From CAZODA01 sp964578485 (GTDB taxonomy: Bacteria > Bacteroidota > Bacteroidia > Bacteroidales > Marinilabiliaceae), in NCBI GenBank assembly GCA_964578485.1, contig CAZODA010000001.1, forward strand, positions 154,961-218,960: a stretch of 64,000 bases of DNA, given 5' to 3'. Both the position numbers and the translations under genes were made by a program. Shown piece after piece: positions 1-8,288 of the stretch; the first letter of the stretch is position 1, and each line of letters opens with the position of its first letter. Below the pieces are notes generated by a model, which worked only from the letters and a program-made list of their open reading frames with translations, ran no database searches and was not told the origin of the DNA.

Positions 1-1
1 T

Positions 2-610
2 CTATCCGATCATTTTAATTTACTTCCTGCACAAATTTCTGTAGAAAGTGATTTAATGGCTGCTGTTCACTCCTTATGCGGTAATTCTGAAGGCATATGT
101 GCCATACTTGGTACAGGATCGAACTCTTGCTATTACGATGGGAAAAATATTATTGCCAATGTGCCTCCTTTAGGTTATATACTTGGAGATGAAGGAAGCG
201 GAGCATATTTGGGTCGGCATTTAATTGCTGATATTTTAAAAAAGCAATTACCTGACAATATTTGTCGCGCTTTTTTTGAAACATCAGGTTTAAATCAGGA
301 TGAAATTCTGACAAAGGTTTACCGACATGCTTTCCCTAATCGTTTTCTCGCAAGTTTTACCGGATTTCTTTACGACAATCAAAAAAACAAAGCTGTATAT
401 AATTTAATTTTTAATGCTTTTGTTTCATTTTTTCATCGCAATATTTGTCAATATCCTCAACATACAAAAATGCCTGTTCATTTTACCGGCAGTGTAGCTT
501 GGTATTTTTCCGATATTTTAAAAGATGCCGCTAAGTCGAAAGCTTGCACAATAGGAAAAATAGAAAAAGAACCTATGGAAGGATTAATCTCATATTATAT
601 GAGAGTTTAG
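2..610 (+). CDS. BadF/BadG-type N-acetylglucosamine kinase-like ATPase, 3' part
   Basis: This is the C-terminal part of a sugar kinase of the BadF/BadG/BcrA/BcrD ATPase family (ASKHA fold), probably acting on N-acetylglucosamine or a related amino sugar in the cytoplasm. The frame stays open from the window edge through the first in-frame ATG at 56, so the gene starts upstream and the visible 203 codons are a 5'-truncated piece. Visible family motifs are a phosphate-binding GTGSNS, the GDEGSGAYLGR segment and a late FTGSVAWY segment near the C terminus. The family usually has about 280-320 residues, so roughly one third is missing. The stop at 608-610 runs straight into a TTTAGAG heptamer repeat. 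The family assignment is good; the exact substrate is inferred. Confidence 0.8.
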   Translation, partial: LSDHFNLLPAQISVESDLMAAVHSLCGNSEGICAILGTGSNSCYYDGKNIIANVPPLGYILGDEGSGAYLGRHLIADILKKQLPDNICRAFFETSGLNQDEILTKVYRHAFPNRFLASFTGFLYDNQKNKAVYNLIFNAFVSFFHRNICQYPQHTKMPVHFTGSVAWYFSDILKDAAKSKACTIGKIEKEPMEGLISYYMRV

Positions 611-727
611 AGTTTAGAGTTTTGAGTTTAGAGTTTTTGAGCGAAGCGAAATCCCGTGACCGCGTGAGCGGGAAACGGGAAGGGTTTCGGGTTCAAATAC
701 AATGAACAATGAACAATGAACAATGAA
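603..727. repeat. Short tandem repeats (TTTAGAG and AATGAAC units)
   Basis: A run of a 7-bp GAGTTTA/TTTAGAG unit at 603-637 begins at the stop codon of the kinase gene. A GC-richer stretch follows, then about four copies of a 7-bp AATGAAC unit at 701-727. The same simple units recur at 25.3 kb and 63.3-63.6 kb in this window, so they are a genome-wide repeat habit and not a local duplication. Confidence 0.8.
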
Positions 728-844
728 AAGTAAACAGCTATCAGTAAACAGTAATTTAGTAGATATGATGATTAGTTAATTAGCAAATTAGTTAATTAGT
801 GAATGAAGAAATTGAAAATGTTGAGGACTACGTCATTTAAAATA

Positions 845-945
845 GTTTCGAGTTTAGAGTTTAGAGTTTTCGGGTTATCAGTGAGGAGTAATTAGTTTTT
901 AATGTACTCAAAGCATCTTGCTTTGAGAAAAAGCAGGGAGTATCC
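845..945 (+). repeat. Left arm of a ~100-bp inverted repeat
   Basis: The segment from GTTTCGAGTTTAGAG through GCAGGGAGTATCC matches the reverse complement of 3759-3859 with only a few differences and a small rearrangement of the TTTAGAG units. The two arms enclose the thioredoxin reductase and DUF4249-like genes. Confidence 0.75.
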
Positions 946-952
946 AAATTAA

Positions 953-980
953 TACTTACACAGTTTATGGGATACTCCCC
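953..980 (-). repeat. Insertion-sequence-end-like 28-mer (solo copy)
   Basis: This 28-nt sequence, containing TTACACAGTTTATGGGAT, is an exact reverse complement of 63946-63973. Together with GGGAGTATCC at 936-945 it looks like the two joined ends of an internally deleted element. The ACTGTGTAAG core resembles terminal inverted repeats of IS256-type elements; that family assignment is an inference. Confidence 0.5.
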
Positions 981-994
981 CGGCTATCTTGGGC

Positions 995-1055
995 GTTTCG
1001 ACTCCGCTCAACGACCAGTTTCGACTCCGCTCAACGACCAGTTTCGACTCCGCTC
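995..1055 (+). repeat. 23-bp tandem repeat, 2.6 copies
   Basis: The unit GTTTCGACTCCGCTCAACGA followed by CCA occurs at 995-1017 and 1018-1040. A third, partial copy begins at 1041. It is GC-richer than its surroundings and non-coding. Confidence 0.85.
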
Positions 1056-1196
1056 TCCCGCATGTTTTCGTTCTTCGTTTACCTATTTCGTAATTCGTAA
1101 TTTTTAATTCGTAATTGATTATCTAATCTACTAATTATCACATTATCTAATCTGCTAATTAACCAATCCACTGTTGACTGATCATTGTTGACTGAT

Positions 1197-2198
1197 CTAA
1201 TGATTTTCTGCTAACCAGCGTTCAGCATCAATTGCAGCAATGCATCCCGAGCCTGCGGCTGTAACTGCCTGTCTGTATTTATTATCCTGCACATCACCAC
1301 AGGCAAACACACCGGGAACATTAGTCTTGGAAGTACCTGCTAATGTTTTGATATAACCGATATCATCAGTTTCAAGATAATCTTTAAAAATATCAGAATT
1401 AGGAGTATGGCCAATAGCCAAGAAAAAGCCATCAATTTTAATTTTAACTTCTTCTTCCTCTTTAGTACCTAAGTTTTTAACTAATACAGCACCTTCAACC
1501 ACTCCATCTCCAAAAAGGCCTTTAACCTGGTGCTTCCACAATATTTTTATATTTTTAGTATTGAATACACGATCTTGCATAACTTTTGATGCTCTAAGCT
1601 CATCTCTTCTAACTATCATATAAACCTGATTACAAAGAGCTGAAAGATATAATGCTTCTTCAGCAGCTGTATCGCCTCCACCAACCACCGCTACATCTCT
1701 ACCTTTATAAAAGAACCCGTCGCAAGTAGCACAAGCCGATACTCCACCACCTGCATATTTTTTTTCATCTTCCAGACCTAGATATTTAGCAGTTGCGCCT
1801 GTGGCAATAATCAACGAGTCGGCCTCAATGATTTTTTTATCATCTATAGTAACCTTATATGGTCGTTTTGAAAGATCGGCTTTAGTAGCCATGCCAAATC
1901 GAACTGAAGTCCCAAACCTTTCGGCTTGCTTTTTAAAATCTTCCATCATTTCCGGTCCTGTTATTCCCTCGGGATAGCCGGGATAATTTTCAACTTCAGT
2001 TGTTGTGGTCAATTGCCCACCCGGTTGCATTCCTTCGTATAAAACGGGTGACAAATTGGCACGTGCTGCATAAATGGCGGCAGTATATCCAGCAGGGCCG
2101 GAGCCAACAACCAAGACTTTAACTTTCTCAACATCAGTAATTTTGTTATCTTTCACAGGTTCGGAACCGAGATTATCAACTTTTCCAAATAATGCCAT
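1197..2198 (-). CDS. trxB: Thioredoxin reductase (NADPH, FAD)
   Basis: Thioredoxin-disulfide reductase, a cytoplasmic flavoenzyme that passes electrons from NADPH to thioredoxin. The 333-residue product has the FAD-binding GSGPAGYTAA at residues 32-41, the redox-active CATC at 156-159 followed by Asp160, the NADPH-binding GGGDTAAEEA near 173-182 and the C-terminal FACGDVQD FAD motif. Compared with the usual ~310-residue enzyme it has about 20 extra N-terminal residues, a tail common in Bacteroidota homologues. No other good start lies before the FAD motif. It lies downstream of, and on the same strand as, the DUF4249-like gene with a 129-bp gap containing a 10-bp palindrome, so co-transcription is uncertain. 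Confidence 0.95.
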   Translation of the reverse strand: MALFGKVDNLGSEPVKDNKITDVEKVKVLVVGSGPAGYTAAIYAARANLSPVLYEGMQPGGQLTTTTEVENYPGYPEGITGPEMMEDFKKQAERFGTSVRFGMATKADLSKRPYKVTIDDKKIIEADSLIIATGATAKYLGLEDEKKYAGGGVSACATCDGFFYKGRDVAVVGGGDTAAEEALYLSALCNQVYMIVRRDELRASKVMQDRVFNTKNIKILWKHQVKGLFGDGVVEGAVLVKNLGTKEEEEVKIKIDGFFLAIGHTPNSDIFKDYLETDDIGYIKTLAGTSKTNVPGVFACGDVQDNKYRQAVTAAGSGCIAAIDAERWLAENH

Positions 2199-2253
2199 AA
2201 TATTTAATTATTTATATATTTATATCTATTAATTATACTAACAATTATTATTC

Positions 2254-2276
2254 CAATCTTTCACACTGAAAGATTG
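2254..2276. promoter_or_regulatory. 10-bp perfect palindrome before trxB
   Basis: CAATCTTTCA and TGAAAGATTG form a perfect 10-bp inverted repeat with a 3-nt loop, 56 bp upstream of the trxB start. No T-run follows on either strand, so an operator or a hairpin in the trxB leader is likelier than an intrinsic terminator. A third half-like copy, AGTCTTTCA, lies at 2281-2289. Confidence 0.45.
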
Positions 2277-2327
2277 TCGCAGTCTTTCAATGCATTTTTT
2301 ATATTGCTTTATATTTTCCGGCTATTA

Positions 2328-3263
2328 TTAATCAAGATTGCTCTTATCAAATATCAAGGAATCCTTGGCAATTGAAATACCACCAATAAGTCCTCGTCCT
2401 TCACTTATATTTGAATGAATTTTAATAGGGTCCACAATTGGCAAGTCATAATTATATTCTGCCACCACTCTACTTCTGATATAATCAAAATAATCTTTGG
2501 TTAAATTCAACAAATAAAAATAAAGTATTCTATGTTGCCCAGGATCTGTTTGGAGTATATAGTATTCAGGGATTCTAATTTTTAATTGATAACTCTCATC
2601 CTTATTTATAAGATAATCAGAAAATGTTCCTAAAAAATCAATCCCTCCCAACAAACTACCTTCCTGATCTCTAATATAAAACAAAGGATCATCCTTAATG
2701 AAATTAACAAACTGTTGCATTAATATGTTTCCATCATTATCGTAATTAAGTTCTTCCACTACAAGTTGATAATAATTATCCTCATCGGGGGGATCAAGAA
2801 AAACGACTTTACACTCTAATGATCTTTGAACTATACCTTCATTATTTACAGCAGTAACAAGCATAGTATCAAGGCGGATAATAGGAACAATTTCGGGAAT
2901 AAGAGTTTCGCCATATATCATATTATCTCGTTCATCATAAGCTTTAATCATAAATTTATCATGAGTGTTAATCTTAATTTGCGGTCGTTGCTGCCACAAG
3001 TCGCGGTATGAATAATGAAAAGTGTCTATACGGGCATCATTTTTATATACTGCAATAAAACCATCATAAATTCTTTCAAAGTCGTCAACAGAACTATGGC
3101 CTACACTCCTGCTCAAATGCACAGAAAAAACAGAATCAGCTGTAAGAAAAGAAAACATTACAAGATGTCCTCCATCATCCCTAATAACAAAATTTGGCTC
3201 ACTTTCGCAGGATGAATTTAAAATCAGAAAGATTAATGATAAATATAATATACAATTGCGCAT
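2328..3263 (-). CDS. DUF4249-like outer-membrane lipoprotein
   Basis: A 311-residue predicted lipoprotein: a hydrophobic leader ends in the lipobox NSSC with the acylated cysteine at residue 19. The body fits the DUF4249 pattern of Bacteroidota: an N-terminal beta-rich segment with VHLSRSVG, a 'YDGFIAVYKND' ornament, a central 'GETLIPEIVPIIRLDTMLV' strand and a long C-terminal region with conserved Tyr/Asp. DUF4249 genes usually sit beside a TonB-dependent receptor; none is adjacent here, so this copy looks orphaned. The molecular role is not known. A -7-like TAAATTTG (3294-3301, minus strand) lies about 30 bp upstream, but no clear -33 TTTG accompanies it. Confidence 0.65.
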   Translation of the reverse strand: MRNCILYLSLIFLILNSSCESEPNFVIRDDGGHLVMFSFLTADSVFSVHLSRSVGHSSVDDFERIYDGFIAVYKNDARIDTFHYSYRDLWQQRPQIKINTHDKFMIKAYDERDNMIYGETLIPEIVPIIRLDTMLVTAVNNEGIVQRSLECKVVFLDPPDEDNYYQLVVEELNYDNDGNILMQQFVNFIKDDPLFYIRDQEGSLLGGIDFLGTFSDYLINKDESYQLKIRIPEYYILQTDPGQHRILYFYLLNLTKDYFDYIRSRVVAEYNYDLPIVDPIKIHSNISEGRGLIGGISIAKDSLIFDKSNLD

Positions 3264-3758
3264 ACTTAGATTAGAAAATTTTTAAAGGACAGCCAAATTT
3301 ATTAATAATTTGCAAGAGACCGATAAAATAGTATTAAGAAGTTATAATTATCATTTATGAAAGATATGTTTAAAAATCTATTTTTGTGAATGTTGCCGAT
3401 ATGATATCCGGTTAAAATGTTTAAATTAAAGGTATTCCAACTGACTTAAAAAGAAAGATTTTATGTTGCCTCTTCAAGGCGCCGGGGGTGGAGATAATTA
3501 GATACTACGCACATGCAGGGCTAAGAGAGATGGGATATGCTTACATAGGGCTACGCTTCGCTTCACCCTAACCTGTCCCGCCGAGGTTTGCCGAATGCGG
3601 GATGCTAATGTCTTACGCCCTTCCAGGGCTTATTTGCGTTATTGTCTTATACCATAAGGCGTTGCCGTACCTGTTCCGCCGAGGCTTGTCGAAGGCAGAA
3701 GGAGTTATTTACATGATTTAAGTCTTCTCCCAAAGCAAGATGCTTCGGATACATTATT

Positions 3759-3859
3759 GGATACTCCCTGCCTTTTCTCAAAACAAGATGCTTTGAGTAC
3801 ATTAAAAACTAATTACCCCTCACTGATAACCCGAAAACTCTAAACTCGAAACTCTAAAC
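3759..3859 (-). repeat. Right arm of a ~100-bp inverted repeat
   Basis: Near-exact reverse complement of 845-945, from GGATACTCCCTGC through the TCTAAAC heptamers. See the left arm for the comparison. Confidence 0.75.
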
Positions 3860-3899
3860 GGATACTACATGTCATGTCTCTACTCTATCATAAAATAGC

Positions 3900-3932
3900 A
3901 ACGGGCTTGTCTTTTTTCAAGTCAAGCCCGTT
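3900..3932 (-). terminator. Intrinsic terminator hairpin after the GH105 gene
   Basis: AACGGGCTTG (3900-3909) pairs perfectly with CAAGCCCGTT (3923-3932) around a 13-nt loop, about 50 bp past the GH105 stop on the minus strand. On that strand the hairpin is followed by GCTATTTTAT, a weak T-rich tail. Confidence 0.7.
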
Positions 3933-3980
3933 CAAAACATCAAAATGAAGAAAAATTATGTTTCTTTTAACCCACCACTA

Positions 3981-5159
3981 TTATCTTTCTAATTCGAGTG
4001 CAGCAACAATAAATGGTGCTACTCCTTTAGGATCGTTTGCTCTAATTATTTCGTTCACATAATACTCATAGGATCCATCTCTATATGGCCTACCACCAAG
4101 TCCGCAAGCTCCGCAAATACTAATCATTGAAATATATCCATCTTCATCATCAATAATGAGATGTTCGAGCATTGCATCGAATGCTTTATTTGCGATTTCA
4201 TAATATTTCTCATCGAGGTATCCGAGTTTAGCACCTTTCGCAAAAGTATAAGTAAACATTGCTGATCCGGACCCTTCGATATAATTTCCTTCTTCTCCTA
4301 TATAATCCAGCACTTGGTACCACAGGCCTGTTTCCGGATCCTGAACTTTTAATAGTGCTTCAGAAAGTTCTTGAAGGATGGAAATCAGTTCAGATCTATC
4401 GCTATGATTACGTGGCAAGAAATCGAGTACATCAACAATTGCCATCATGTACCAGCCGGTTCCACGTCCCCAGAAATGTGGGGACAATCCTGTTTCAGGA
4501 TCAGACCATTTTTCTTGTTTACTTTCATCTATTGCATGATAAACCAAGCCTGATTCTTCGTCTTTTAAGAGATAGTAACTGGTAATAATTTCCTTAGTTA
4601 CAACATCGAACCATTCGGGTTTATTAAACTCTTTTGCGTATTGTGCCAAAAAGGGAGATCCCATATACAATCCATCCAACCATATTTGATTTGGATATAT
4701 TTTTTTATGCCAATATACACCTGAAGGTGTTTTGGGATGGCTTTCCATTTGCTGAACATGTAATTCTATTGCTTCTCTATATTTTTGTTCTCCCGTACGT
4801 TTATAAAGGGTAAACAAGTTTTTGGCAGGATTAATTCTATCTATATTATATTCATCTATACGATAATGTTTTACACTCCCATCATCCATAACAAAGTAAT
4901 TGATCCAATCTTCCATATATTGTGAATATTTAGGATCTCTATCTCCGAGTTTGTCGATAGCCTGACCAACAAATGATACATCATACTGCCAACGGATTCT
5001 TGGTGCATCCATTTTCAGCAAGGTGTCATTTCTAAACATCACGGCATCTGCCATTTTAACCGCCCAGTCGGGTTCATTGCTATCTGATCCTTGCGGTGAG
5101 GCAGCGCATGAATTGAGCGTAATAACAAGTATAAGCGAATAAAAAATAAGGTTTTTCAT
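3981..5159 (-). CDS. GH105 unsaturated rhamnogalacturonyl/glucuronyl hydrolase, lipoprotein
   Basis: GH105 enzyme (YteR/YesR type), which removes the unsaturated uronic acid left at the non-reducing end by pectate or rhamnogalacturonan lyases. The 392-residue protein has a lipobox LNSC (Cys18), then an (alpha/alpha)6-barrel with family motifs: RWQYDVSFVGQAI (57-69), the catalytic-Asp motif NQIWLDGLYMGSPF (Asp162), SPHFWGRGTGWYMMAI and a late IEGSGSAMFTYTFAKG. It is 58 bp downstream of the PL1 pectate lyase on the same strand, so a lyase-then-hydrolase operon is likely, and a hairpin terminator follows. The lipoprotein signal places it on a membrane facing the periplasm or outside. Family assignment is firm; the substrate (pectin-derived oligosaccharide) is inferred from the neighbour. 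Confidence 0.9.
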   Translation of the reverse strand: MKNLIFYSLILVITLNSCAASPQGSDSNEPDWAVKMADAVMFRNDTLLKMDAPRIRWQYDVSFVGQAIDKLGDRDPKYSQYMEDWINYFVMDDGSVKHYRIDEYNIDRINPAKNLFTLYKRTGEQKYREAIELHVQQMESHPKTPSGVYWHKKIYPNQIWLDGLYMGSPFLAQYAKEFNKPEWFDVVTKEIITSYYLLKDEESGLVYHAIDESKQEKWSDPETGLSPHFWGRGTGWYMMAIVDVLDFLPRNHSDRSELISILQELSEALLKVQDPETGLWYQVLDYIGEEGNYIEGSGSAMFTYTFAKGAKLGYLDEKYYEIANKAFDAMLEHLIIDDEDGYISMISICGACGLGGRPYRDGSYEYYVNEIIRANDPKGVAPFIVAALELER

Positions 5160-5217
5160 AATTTTATTTTTAATATATTATTCAGCTAATAAAGGTTTCA
5201 ATATTTTACAAAGCAAT

Positions 5218-7767
5218 TTATCTTTTTACCACTTTAAATGTTTGTGGAGCGGAATTTTTAAATTCAACCACTATAAAATACATACCGCTTTTAACATTTC
5301 CAATATTAATTTGTTGCTGATTGCCTATTCCTTTTTCTTTATATATCAAGCTTCCATCAAGGCTATATAAACTAATCCAATTAATTTGCTCATCTGTTTT
5401 TGCAACAATATTTAATACATCAATAAATGGATTTGGAGATGCGGTTACATTATTGTAATCTTGAGAATTATCAATAATATTTGTTGTTCCGGTAACAGTA
5501 AAAGATGCAACAAATTCTGCCTCATTTACTCCTCCAACTGTACGTATCGAATAATTAAATACTCCGGCTTCAAGTGGTCTTCCCCTAAAAATTGCATGTC
5601 TCTTATTATAATTTTTTATAACAACCACCCCATTTGGAAGTCCTTCTATTTCCACATCCACAGCATTTTCCCATCTAAAATAAAACTCTCCTATAGCTTC
5701 TCCGAGATCAATAGTCTGTGAAGAGGAGGGAGATCCGTGTTTTATAATTTCTGCGTTTCCATCAAACACATTAATTATCATATTTTGCTCGGATATTGTA
5801 ATACCTCCGTCGGTCTGCACTTTAAATTCATATCGACCAGCCTCAACAATAGATCCAACTACTGATGCTGTTCCTTCCTCACCATTTACAGCAAGGTTAA
5901 TACCATCAGGAAAATCAACAGCAATAATATTATCTGCATTTGCAAAAGTAAATCCTAGTGCATCAATTTGTGAATTTGTTAAAACAGATTGAGCGAGCAA
6001 ATCAGGATTATCGCATTCAAGTGCAGAGCCTCCTGTAATAGTAAGTGAGCCCGATTCTGTTACGGCGGTGATACCACCAATGGTTGTAATGTCATAATCG
6101 AACACTCCCGATAAAAGGGAAGTTCCAAAAATGGTGACTTTTTTATCATCATCATTAATTTCTGCTTCAACACCATCAGGTAAACCATTAACTCTGACAG
6201 AAACAGCTTTATCCCAATTAAACACAATTGTTTCAAAGGCCTCTCCGGCTTCAACGGTTTGTATTACCTCATCATTGGAAAATAATACAGGAGCTCCGGA
6301 ATAAACTTCATATATATCTGTATAGTTGGCAGAACCTTTTAACAATTTCTCATCAACTATATGCTGAACGAGGCTGTTAATATAAACCTCAACATTTGTA
6401 TAATAACTATGTAAATCATAATTATTACCATCTTCAGCATCATTGGGGTCGAGTCCGTATTCGAGTTCCCACCAGTCGGGCATTCCGTCACCATCACTAT
6501 CAATTTCAGGGTCAAGACTTTGCAATAAAGGCCATCCACCTACATCGGCCTGACTATCAATAAGACCTCCTGTACTTCCATTACCACCCTCATAGGTATA
6601 GTTACCATCACGAGTTTCCTGAACTATTCTGGAGTCAACAGGATCACGTTTCAAACTGGCTCCTGCCCATTCCAAAACTTCTTCAAATGCATCAATAGCA
6701 GTATGAGTAGTTATTTGTCCCTTATCATATTCAATTACTGATCTTAAGTCATTCCAATCAGCCACAAAAGTACGATGCATACCTACCCAGTTATCCGCTG
6801 TAACATCGGGAAAATTATTAACATAGTTTCCGAAACTATAAAAGACTCCGTGTATTCCGGCGGGCTGACTGTTTTTTCCATCATCTTGATACATTTGAAA
6901 AATACGTCCGGGATTTGAACGAGTACCGGGTCCGGATTTATAATAATTATTTACCATATTATATGTTCCACCTTCCCCAGCATATCCACTATTGCTACCC
7001 CAATTATAAATAACATTATTTCTAAAATCGACATGTTCAAGATCAGCCAAGTTTGAATAACGACTTCCACAAAAACGCGGAAGACGGCTGTCATGATGTG
7101 CCATAAGATTATGATGAAAGCTGGCATTTTTACCTCCCCATATTCCCATATAGCCATGTGAACCTTTAAAATGTACTGAGTTTCTCAAGCTTTCGGAAAG
7201 GATACACCATTGCATAGTGAAATTTGTATTATCATAAAAAGAGGAAGCTTCATCAGTCGCCCAGCTCATAGTACAATGGTCTATTATAATAGTTTGTCTG
7301 CGCCTTCCCCACAAAGAGTCGTCTTCCACTCCTTTTTCATCTCCCATTCTGAATCTCATAAAACGAATAATCACATTATCTGCACCTATATACATTCTAT
7401 AATTTCTAAGGGTAATACCATCTCCGGGTGCAGTTTGTCCTGCAATCGTAAGATTGCTCTGATTAGCTCCCAAGTTAACATGCGATTGAAGCTCAATTGT
7501 ACCGGAAACTTTAAACATTACTATACGAGGGCCTGTTTGCATAACAGCATCTCTAAAACTACCTTCCCCGCTATCATTAAGATTTGTAACATAAATTATT
7601 CTGCCTCCTCTGCCTCCTGTCGCAAAACGACCATAACCTTCAGCACCTGGAAAAGCAATTGCTTGGGTATTTTCTATAATTTCATTCTCCGCATTATTAG
7701 ATGCAAACGTTGGGCTATATTCAATACCAAGCAAGCATAACAAAACAACAAGTAAAAATTTTCTCAT
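5218..7767 (-). CDS. Secreted PL1 pectate lyase with Ig-like modules and T9SS tail
   Basis: Endo-acting pectate lyase of family PL1 that cleaves polygalacturonate by beta-elimination. Of 849 residues, 1-22 are a signal peptide. The parallel beta-helix starts at AFPGAEGYGRFATGGRGG (38-55). Key segments are IIDHCTMSWATDEASSFY (161-178, Ca-binding acids) and HHNLMAHHDSRLPRFCG (218-234, catalytic Arg region). A calcium-binding DSDGDGMPDWWE motif lies near residue 416. Three similar ~85-residue Ig-like stretches follow, and the last ~80 residues (SPNPFIDVLNI ... GMYFIVVEFK) are a type A T9SS sorting domain. It is first in an operon with GH105 and divergent from the first HTCS, which probably controls it. 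Confidence 0.93.
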   Translation of the reverse strand: MRKFLLVVLLCLLGIEYSPTFASNNAENEIIENTQAIAFPGAEGYGRFATGGRGGRIIYVTNLNDSGEGSFRDAVMQTGPRIVMFKVSGTIELQSHVNLGANQSNLTIAGQTAPGDGITLRNYRMYIGADNVIIRFMRFRMGDEKGVEDDSLWGRRRQTIIIDHCTMSWATDEASSFYDNTNFTMQWCILSESLRNSVHFKGSHGYMGIWGGKNASFHHNLMAHHDSRLPRFCGSRYSNLADLEHVDFRNNVIYNWGSNSGYAGEGGTYNMVNNYYKSGPGTRSNPGRIFQMYQDDGKNSQPAGIHGVFYSFGNYVNNFPDVTADNWVGMHRTFVADWNDLRSVIEYDKGQITTHTAIDAFEEVLEWAGASLKRDPVDSRIVQETRDGNYTYEGGNGSTGGLIDSQADVGGWPLLQSLDPEIDSDGDGMPDWWELEYGLDPNDAEDGNNYDLHSYYTNVEVYINSLVQHIVDEKLLKGSANYTDIYEVYSGAPVLFSNDEVIQTVEAGEAFETIVFNWDKAVSVRVNGLPDGVEAEINDDDKKVTIFGTSLLSGVFDYDITTIGGITAVTESGSLTITGGSALECDNPDLLAQSVLTNSQIDALGFTFANADNIIAVDFPDGINLAVNGEEGTASVVGSIVEAGRYEFKVQTDGGITISEQNMIINVFDGNAEIIKHGSPSSSQTIDLGEAIGEFYFRWENAVDVEIEGLPNGVVVIKNYNKRHAIFRGRPLEAGVFNYSIRTVGGVNEAEFVASFTVTGTTNIIDNSQDYNNVTASPNPFIDVLNIVAKTDEQINWISLYSLDGSLIYKEKGIGNQQQINIGNVKSGMYFIVVEFKNSAPQTFKVVKR

Positions 7768-8288
7768 AGTCAGAAATATTTAAAAATCAAATCATTCACT
7801 ATCACCATTTGGTTTAGTATCATAATTATTAAAAAAAAACCTACAAATTTGTAACATAAATTATTGTTAAACATATACTACAAAGTGGAATCCAGAGATA
7901 TTTCCACCTGTTTTTATTAATAAAACCAGGTTCAAAATTTTAACATAAGTCCACAATTAACATTTCAATTTATTTCATTTTATATAAATAAAAAAGCAAT
8001 AAAAAAATTATAACAATTTAACCAACAATTTATGTCAATTCATATCACAACTTATGTTTTCGAGTTAAAAAATAAAATTAAATGTTAGTAATAGTATAAG
8101 TTTTAATATATTTGAATTAAAGAAATGCTATTTCTGATTACTTATAAACACTATTATAATTATTTTGAACAATCAGAATTCGGATTTATTTCTAAGATTT
8201 TGTTTTTAAGGATAAAGACAAAAGCTATAAATAGTAATAAACCTTTATTAGCATGCTTTTCAACATCATCCTTAGGTATAGTTAAACA
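7768..8288. promoter_or_regulatory. AT-rich divergent promoter region, PL1 / HTCS
   Basis: A 521-bp very AT-rich region between the divergent pectate lyase and HTCS genes. A -7-type TATATTTG lies at 8107-8114 on the plus strand, about 170 bp before the HTCS start, but the expected -33 TTTG is not matched, so the call is tentative. No ORF or clear palindrome was found. Confidence 0.4.

Larger units (their letters stand above)
611..1196. other. Repeat-filled non-coding stretch
   Basis: No gene is supported here. The stretch holds the TTTAGAG and AATGAAC tracts, AT-rich AATTAGTTAATTAGC-type units around 770-805, one arm of a ~100-bp inverted repeat (845-945), an insertion-sequence-end-like sequence (953-980) and a 23-bp tandem repeat (995-1055). 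It separates the kinase gene (+) from the convergent thioredoxin reductase gene (-). Confidence 0.7.
3264..3980. other. Non-coding stretch with degenerate repeats
   Basis: No gene is supported. Between about 3475 and 3720 the DNA is GC-richer and carries stem-forming, REP-like fragments (for example TACGCCCTTCCAGGGCTTA and CCATAAGGCGTTGCC). It then holds the right arm of the ~100-bp inverted repeat (3759-3859) and a strong hairpin (3900-3932) that ends the GH105 transcript. Confidence 0.6.

Noticed and set aside
3475..3720. Possible structured RNA or pseudogene in the GC-richer stretch
   Set aside because: Only short REP-like stems are visible, with no promoter, terminator pairing or recognisable coding remnant.
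7210..7740. 176-codon plus-strand frame inside the pectate lyase gene
   Set aside because: It is the antisense of strongly conserved PL1 sequence; its composition mirrors that gene.
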